Source: Aquificaceae bacterium (GTDB taxonomy: Bacteria; Aquificota; Aquificia; Aquificales; Aquificaceae). From it: a DNA stretch of 18,063 nt. Location: the NCBI GenBank assembly GCA_015490105.1, contig WFYK01000112.1:1-18063 (forward strand), read 5' to 3'. The notes beneath the pieces are model-generated. The model saw only the letters and a program-made list of their open reading frames with translations, did not search any database and was not told where the DNA came from. Shown here piece by piece: positions 13,668 through 18,063 of the stretch. Both the position numbers and the translations under genes were made by a program. Position 1 is the stretch's first letter. Every line of letters begins with the position of its first letter.

Positions 13668-15009
13668 AAAGGTTCCTTATCGCCTCTTTTAGGGTATCTA
13701 TAACGTAGTTCATATCATCCTCTTTTATCACAAGGGGCATCATCAAAACCATAACGTCTCCCAAGGGTCTCATAAACACCCCTTTCTCCCAGCATTTTCT
13801 GGCAACCTTAAAGCCCGTTCTTTCACCGTAAGGGAAAGGCTCTCCCGTTTCTTTATCCTTTACCAGCTCTATACCTGCCATAAAACCCAGCTGACGCACG
13901 TCCCCTACGTGATCCAGATCCCAGAACTCTTTGAGTCTTTCTGAAAGCAACTTTATCTTCGGCTTTAATTTCTCAAGGGTCCTTTCCTCTTCAAAGATCT
14001 CCAAGTTTGCCAAAGCGACGTTGCAGGCTATGTTGTTTCCCGTGTAAGTGTGGCCGTGGTAGAAGTGTTTGGCTTCTCCGAATTCACCCAAGAAAGCCTC
14101 AAAGACCTCATCGGTAGTCATTGTCACCGCAAGGGGAAGATAACCTCCGGTTATCCCTTTACCTAAGCACATAAAGTCGGGACTCACCCCTTCTTGCTCG
14201 CAATAGAACATGGTTCCCGTTCTTCCGAAACCCGTAGCCACCTCATCAACTATCATCAAAACCCCGTACTTCTTTGTGAGATCTCTTACCCCTCTCAAAA
14301 AGCCCTTAGGATAGGGTAGCATCCCCGCTGCAGCTTGAATACCGCTTTCTAAAACGACCGCAACCACGTCCCTTCTTGCTCGTAAAAGCTCTTCAAGTTT
14401 TGAAAGAAGATCCTCCCTGCAGGTGTCGGAAAGCCCTCCGTGGACTTCTTTACAGTAAAGATACGGGGAGGGTAGCTTTATGGTTTCGAAAAGTAGATCC
14501 TTGTAGGTTCCATGAAATAGATCGATCCCTCCGACGCTGACCGCACCTATGGTGTCCCCGTGGTAAGCTTCTGAAAGGGTGATAAAAACCCTTCTGTCTT
14601 CCCCTTTGTTCTTCCAGTAGTGATAGGCCATCTTGATGGCTATCTCGACCGCTTCCGCACCGTCCTCAGAATAAAAGACTTTCGTCAACCCTTTGGGTGA
14701 GATCTCTACGAGTTTTTTTGCCAAAAGAATAGCGGGAACGTTTGAGCTTCCTAAGGTAGTGGTGTGGGCGACCTTCTTAAGTTGATCTATAACCGCTTGA
14801 TTTAGCTTGGGATGATTGTGACCGTGGACGTTGCACCAAAGGGAAGATATAGCGTCTATGTATTTCCTTCCGTAGACATCATAAAGGTATACCCCTTCAC
14901 CCCTTTCGAAGATTATGTTCTCTTCCTCCCTGTAGACCTTCATTTGGGTGAAGGGATGCCAAAAATATTCCTTGTCCCACTTTTCTAAGATCTTCGGATC
15001 CACCTTCAT
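13666..15009 (-). CDS. bioA: Adenosylmethionine-8-amino-7-oxononanoate aminotransferase
   Basis: This PLP enzyme converts KAPA to DAPA in biotin synthesis, using S-adenosylmethionine as amino donor in most bacteria. Diagnostic motifs are FWHPFTQM near residue 16-23, DAISSLWCNVHGHNHP (52-67), SEDGAEAVEIAIKMA (114-128), SEAYHGDTIGAVSVGG (146-161), IVDEVATGFGRTG (253-265) and the PLP lysine K284 in CLGKGITGGY. The 447-aa length is normal. The ATG at 15009 shares one base with the preceding stop (TGATG) and has AAGGTG five bases upstream; a GTG at 15012 is the alternative. It is the second gene of a two-gene operon after a Tat-exported DsrE-like protein; no other bio gene is nearby. Confidence 0.94.
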   Translation of the reverse strand: MKVDPKILEKWDKEYFWHPFTQMKVYREEENIIFERGEGVYLYDVYGRKYIDAISSLWCNVHGHNHPKLNQAVIDQLKKVAHTTTLGSSNVPAILLAKKLVEISPKGLTKVFYSEDGAEAVEIAIKMAYHYWKNKGEDRRVFITLSEAYHGDTIGAVSVGGIDLFHGTYKDLLFETIKLPSPYLYCKEVHGGLSDTCREDLLSKLEELLRARRDVVAVVLESGIQAAAGMLPYPKGFLRGVRDLTKKYGVLMIVDEVATGFGRTGTMFYCEQEGVSPDFMCLGKGITGGYLPLAVTMTTDEVFEAFLGEFGEAKHFYHGHTYTGNNIACNVALANLEIFEEERTLEKLKPKIKLLSERLKEFWDLDHVGDVRQLGFMAGIELVKDKETGEPFPYGERTGFKVARKCWEKGVFMRPLGDVMVLMMPLVIKEDDMNYVIDTLKEAIRNL

Positions 15010-15539
15010 CACAGCACCTTAATGTAGCCAAAGCCGTTAGTTTGAAGTCTGCCTATAGAACCTACCCCCGAGGGGACGATCTTTACAAATTCAAAGAAGT
15101 TTTCATACTTGAGCTTTAGCGATCTTATGGTTATGTCACAGATGAAGTATTCCACCTCGAACTGAGCCAGGTAGGATAGCCTTTCGTAAGCTCTCTTTAC
15201 GTCTATCTTTTCTTTTTCCCAACGGGTTCCCTTGTGGTCCTTCATAAAGAACTTTACACCAACCCCGTTTGCAACTATCACGATCTTGATCCTGAAGGGA
15301 TCAAAATCGTAAGCGGAAAGGTGGTTTCTTATGTTGGTGAGCATTGCGTGAAAACGATTCTCTTGGGGAAAATCACAGTGGTAGACTACCGCATCGTCGG
15401 TTTCCTTTTGGGGAAGGTCGTCCAAGCCGAGTTTTGGGAGTTCTACTTTCTTTTCTTTTGCGTGGGCTACCCCTCCCATGCAAACCAAAGATGTTCCCGC
15501 AACAGCCACACCCAGCTTAAGAAAGTCCCTTCTGTTCAT
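15009..15539 (-). CDS. Tat-exported DsrE-family protein
   Basis: A 176-aa protein with a twin-arginine signal, NRRDFLKLGVAVAGTSLVCMGGVAHA, cleaved after residue 27 or so, so it is probably exported folded. The mature part has the DsrE/DsrF pattern: a first strand (AVVYHCDF, 50-57), NIRNHLSAYDF (69-79), KIVIVANGVGVKFFM (85-99), the strand with a single cysteine FICDITIRSL (132-141), and VKIVPSGVGSIGRLQTNGFGYIKV (152-175). Cytoplasmic DsrE-family proteins carry sulfur on a cysteine; C134 sits where that cysteine usually lies. The upstream frame to 15581 is not used: ATG 15539 has AAGGAGGGG in front. Family is reasonably sure. Its role in the periplasm and its link to bioA are unknown. Confidence 0.82.
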   Translation of the reverse strand: MNRRDFLKLGVAVAGTSLVCMGGVAHAKEKKVELPKLGLDDLPQKETDDAVVYHCDFPQENRFHAMLTNIRNHLSAYDFDPFRIKIVIVANGVGVKFFMKDHKGTRWEKEKIDVKRAYERLSYLAQFEVEYFICDITIRSLKLKYENFFEFVKIVPSGVGSIGRLQTNGFGYIKVL

Positions 15540-15669
15540 AGCTGACCCCTCCTTCGTAGAAGTTAAGAACATTCTACACACGCCTCAAGTTTTTTCTGTA
15601 AGGAAAACATTTAGTGAAATCTTGTCAAATTTTTTATAAGAACCGATATTAATGATAGGAGGTTCGGCC
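15540..15669. promoter_or_regulatory. Divergent promoter region between the DsrE-like and TPR genes
   Basis: For the plus-strand TPR gene, TTGTCA (15622-15627) and GATATT (15645-15650) form a -35/-10 pair with a 17-base spacer; TATTAA at 15647-15652 is an alternative -10. The same -35 reads TTGACA on the minus strand (15628-15623), but no good minus-strand -10 lies at the right distance. A separate TAGAAT (15576-15571, minus), with a weak TTACAG 19 bases upstream, could serve the DsrE-like gene. I see no gene or RNA structure here. Confidence 0.4.
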
Positions 15670-16149
15670 ATGGAGTTCACCCACAGTGAAGCTCGAAAAC
15701 TCTTCGAGGAAGCCTACGCCCATCACATGGCTGGAAACATAGATGAGGCAATAAAGCTCTATAAAAAGTCTATAGAGCTCGAACCTACCGCCCAAGCTTA
15801 TACCTTTTTAGGATGGGCCTACAGCATGAAAAGAGATTTTGAGAAAGCAATAGAATATTGCAAAAAAGCTATAGAACTTGATCCCGACTACGGAAATCCC
15901 TACAACGACATAGGGGCATACCTCATAGAGATGGGCAGGTTCGAGGAAGCTATACCCTGGCTCAAGCGGGCGATCACCGCAAAAAATTACGAGCCACGCC
16001 ACTTTCCCCATATGAACTTGGCAAGGGCCTACATGATGATGGGGAAACTCTACGACGCTTTAGAAGAAATAAACAACGCCTTGAGGATAGAACCTAACTA
16101 CAAACCCGCACACGTTATAAAGCATCAGATACTTGCTATGCTAAACTGA
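15670..16149 (+). CDS. Tetratricopeptide (TPR) repeat protein
   Basis: A 159-aa soluble protein made almost entirely of four TPR units, at about 7-40, 41-74, 75-108 and 112-146. Consensus positions are easy to see, for example 'A..AIKLYKKSIELEP', 'A..AIEYCKKAIELDPDYGNPYNDIGAYLIEMGRFEEAI' spread over units 2 and 3, and 'LYDALEEINNALRIEPNYKP'. There is no signal peptide, so it is cytoplasmic. TPR units bind partner proteins, so a scaffold or chaperone-like role is likely, but no partner can be named. The ATG at 15670 follows AGGAGG; the earlier in-frame ATG at 15652 has no ribosome site. It is followed after six bases by ileS, probably in the same transcript. Confidence 0.88.
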   Translation: MEFTHSEARKLFEEAYAHHMAGNIDEAIKLYKKSIELEPTAQAYTFLGWAYSMKRDFEKAIEYCKKAIELDPDYGNPYNDIGAYLIEMGRFEEAIPWLKRAITAKNYEPRHFPHMNLARAYMMMGKLYDALEEINNALRIEPNYKPAHVIKHQILAMLN

Positions 16150-16155
16150 AAAACT

Positions 16156-18063
16156 ATGGATTACAAAGACACCTTGAACCTGCCCAAGACTGACTTTCCT
16201 ATGAAGGCTAACCTCCCCGAGAGGGAGCCCAAGATCCTTGAAAAGTGGCGGGATCTATACACCAAGATAAGAAAGGCAAGAAAAGGAAAACCCATCTTTA
16301 TTCTTCACGACGGTCCTCCCTACGCCAACGGCAACATCCACATAGGCCACGCTCTTAACAAGATCCTCAAGGACATCATTAACAAATACCACCTTCTTAC
16401 GGGAAAAGACATCCTATACATTCCGGGTTGGGATTGCCACGGCCTTCCGATAGAGAGACAGGTAGAAAAGGAACTCAGAGAACAAGGAAAGCGCAAGGAA
16501 GATCTGTCCAAAGCGGAGTTTAGGAAGCTCTGCAGGGACTACGCAAGCAGGTTTGTAGAGATACAAAAGAGGGACTTTATAAGACTCGGCGTCTTAGGAG
16601 ACTGGGAGAATCCCTACATTACAATGGACCCTTCCTACGAGGCCATTCAGGTCAGGGAGCTCGGTAGATTTTTTGAAAAAGGACTTGCTTACAGGAGCAA
16701 AAAACCCGTCTACTGGTGTATATACGACACTACCGCGGAAGCGGAGGCGGAGGTTGAATACATAGAAAGGGAAGATCCGAGCATATACGTGAAGTTCCCC
16801 TTGGAGGGTGAAGAGAATACATTCCTTGTAATTTGGACCACCACACCTTGGACTCTCCCTGCCAACTTAGGTGTGATGGTGGGAGAAGACTACAGCTACG
16901 CTTTCTTAAAGACCTCTCAGGGGACTCTCGTAGTTGCGGAGGATCTACTTGAAAATTTCAAGTCCCAAACCGGATTGGACGGGGAGGTAGTAAAGAAGGT
17001 AAAGGGTAAGGATCTGATAGGCCTCCGATACAAGCATCCCTTTGTGGAAAAGAGTGATCTGGAAGGTTTCCTGTCTGAGGAAACCCTTGAGAATATGTGG
17101 AGGGTATACCCCTCGGAGTTCGTGGATCTTTCTACGGGAACGGGCTTGGTTCACATGGCGCCCGGACACGGTCAAGAAGACTACACGGTGGGCTTAAGAT
17201 ACAAACTGGAACCTTACGCTCCCGTAGACGACAAGGGCAGGTTCATAGAACCCGCACCGGGTTTTATAAAGGGCAAAAGGGTCTTTGAAGCGAACGATCT
17301 GATAATAGAAACTTTAAAAGAAAGAGGCTATCTGGTTCACGCTTCTAAGATAAGGCACTCCTATCCACACTGCTGGCGTTGTAAGAACCCCGTAATATTT
17401 AGGGCCACCCACCAGTGGTTCATAAGTATGGAAGGAAAGGTAAATTCGAAAACCTTAAGGCAGAAAGCTCTCGAAGAGATAGAAAACACCCGCTGGATAC
17501 CCGCCTACGGCAAGAACAGGATAAAGAGTATGGTAGAAAACAGACCCGACTGGTGTATATCTCGCCAGCGCTTCTGGGGGGTCCCCATAACAGTTTTCTA
17601 CTGTAAAAATTGCGGTCATGTAGTGGCGGATAAAGAGATCTTCGAAAGGGTGGCAAAGCTCGTGGAAGAAAACCCCAGCGGGACCGATGTGTGGTTTTTA
17701 AAGGAAGCCAAAGAGTTGCTCCCAAGAGATTACAAATGTCCCAGCTGTGGTGGAAAAGATTTTGAAAAGGAAGAGGATGTTTTAGACGTGTGGTTCGATT
17801 CTGGCTGTTCTCACGCCGCGGTTATAAGACCCCTCGGCTTTAACAAGGCGGACCTATACCTCGAAGGTTCAGACCAGCACAGGGGATGGTTCCAAGCTTC
17901 CCTCCTTGAATCGGTGGGTTCATACGGTGAGGCTCCTTACAGATCGGTTCTTACTCACGGCTTTACCGTTGATGAAAAAGGCAGGAAGATGTCCAAGTCC
18001 TTGGGAAACGTGGTTTCTCCCCAAGAGATCGTAGAAAAACTCGGAGCGGATATACTCAGACTC
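16156..18063 (+). CDS. ileS: Isoleucyl-tRNA synthetase, 3' partial
   Basis: The first 636 residues are visible; the frame is open to the window's last base, so the C-terminus is outside. IleS charges tRNA-Ile with isoleucine in the cytoplasm and edits misactivated valine. The N-terminus MDYKDTLNLPKTDFPMKANL is typical. HIGH is at 62-65 (HDGPPYANGNIHIGHAL), the KMSKS motif at 611-615 (KMSKSLGNVVSPQEIV), and between them the CP1 editing domain contains TTPWTLPANLG and the SRQRFWGVP strand. VLDVWFDSGCSHAAVI also marks the family. Cysteine pairs CWRC, CKNC and CPSC occur before and in the catalytic connection, as in bacterial type enzymes. There is no clear ribosome site before the ATG; it starts six bases after the TPR stop, so it is probably translated by coupling. 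Confidence 0.96.
   Translation, partial: MDYKDTLNLPKTDFPMKANLPEREPKILEKWRDLYTKIRKARKGKPIFILHDGPPYANGNIHIGHALNKILKDIINKYHLLTGKDILYIPGWDCHGLPIERQVEKELREQGKRKEDLSKAEFRKLCRDYASRFVEIQKRDFIRLGVLGDWENPYITMDPSYEAIQVRELGRFFEKGLAYRSKKPVYWCIYDTTAEAEAEVEYIEREDPSIYVKFPLEGEENTFLVIWTTTPWTLPANLGVMVGEDYSYAFLKTSQGTLVVAEDLLENFKSQTGLDGEVVKKVKGKDLIGLRYKHPFVEKSDLEGFLSEETLENMWRVYPSEFVDLSTGTGLVHMAPGHGQEDYTVGLRYKLEPYAPVDDKGRFIEPAPGFIKGKRVFEANDLIIETLKERGYLVHASKIRHSYPHCWRCKNPVIFRATHQWFISMEGKVNSKTLRQKALEEIENTRWIPAYGKNRIKSMVENRPDWCISRQRFWGVPITVFYCKNCGHVVADKEIFERVAKLVEENPSGTDVWFLKEAKELLPRDYKCPSCGGKDFEKEEDVLDVWFDSGCSHAAVIRPLGFNKADLYLEGSDQHRGWFQASLLESVGSYGEAPYRSVLTHGFTVDEKGRKMSKSLGNVVSPQEIVEKLGADILRL

Noticed and set aside
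15540..15669. Possible small RNA in the 130-base divergent gap
   Set aside because: I see promoter-like hexamers but no stable stem or terminator, so there is no support for an RNA gene.
1..18063. tRNA, rRNA, CRISPR, insertion sequences or phage genes
   Set aside because: Reading through both strands showed no cloverleaf, repeat-spacer series, transposase or integrase pattern; coding density leaves little space for them.

Overview
The window is a dense, single-copy bacterial chromosome segment with no mobile element, CRISPR array, rRNA or tRNA that I can see. It looks like a thermophilic Aquificales bacterium of the Hydrogenobacter/Thermocrinis type. This is inferred from frequent AGG/AGA and ATA codons, Lys/Glu-rich proteins, very tight gene packing, a small class I cytochrome c with its own promoter, a zinc-finger-free topoisomerase I, and genes shuffled into operons of unrelated function. 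The genus call is an inference, not something the sequence proves.

Layout. (1) 1-2960, plus strand: four tightly coupled genes for a roadblock/LC7 protein (5' end outside the window), an MglA-type small GTPase, an unrecognised 372-aa protein with a threefold internal repeat, and a membrane receptor with a heme-c type sensor domain and a terminal HAMP domain. (2) 3006-4571, plus: leuA, with its own promoter overlapping a Fur-like palindrome. (3) 4651-7557, plus: a Liv-type ABC importer made of a binding protein and two permeases, with no ATPase genes beside it. (4) 7584-8444, plus: an unknown membrane/coiled-coil protein ending tail to tail with topA. (5) 13246-8441, minus: the overlapping operon panC > mtaD-like > mscS-like > topA. 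(6) 13322-13636, plus: cytochrome c, followed by a strong bidirectional terminator. (7) 15539-13666, minus: a Tat-exported DsrE-like protein followed by bioA. (8) 15670-18063, plus: a four-TPR protein followed by ileS, which runs off the right edge.

How the genes work together. Region 1 is the most promising candidate for an undescribed system. A periplasmic heme-binding input domain crosses the membrane and ends at HAMP with no kinase, cyclase or methyl-accepting output, and it is encoded in one operon with an MglA/roadblock switch and a repeat protein that could be the adaptor. This suggests redox or gas sensing wired to a Ras-like GTPase, perhaps controlling polarity or surface motility. 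The remaining genes cover leucine synthesis, nutrient import, pantothenate and biotin synthesis, adenosine-derivative deamination, osmotic protection, DNA topology, electron transfer and isoleucyl-tRNA charging.

Control signals. Two genes (4651 and 7584) lack a Shine-Dalgarno sequence and carry a -10 hexamer at exactly -15 to -10 from the ATG, which suggests leaderless transcripts. The leuA promoter overlaps a palindrome that matches the 7-1-7 Fur box at 12 of 14 arm positions.
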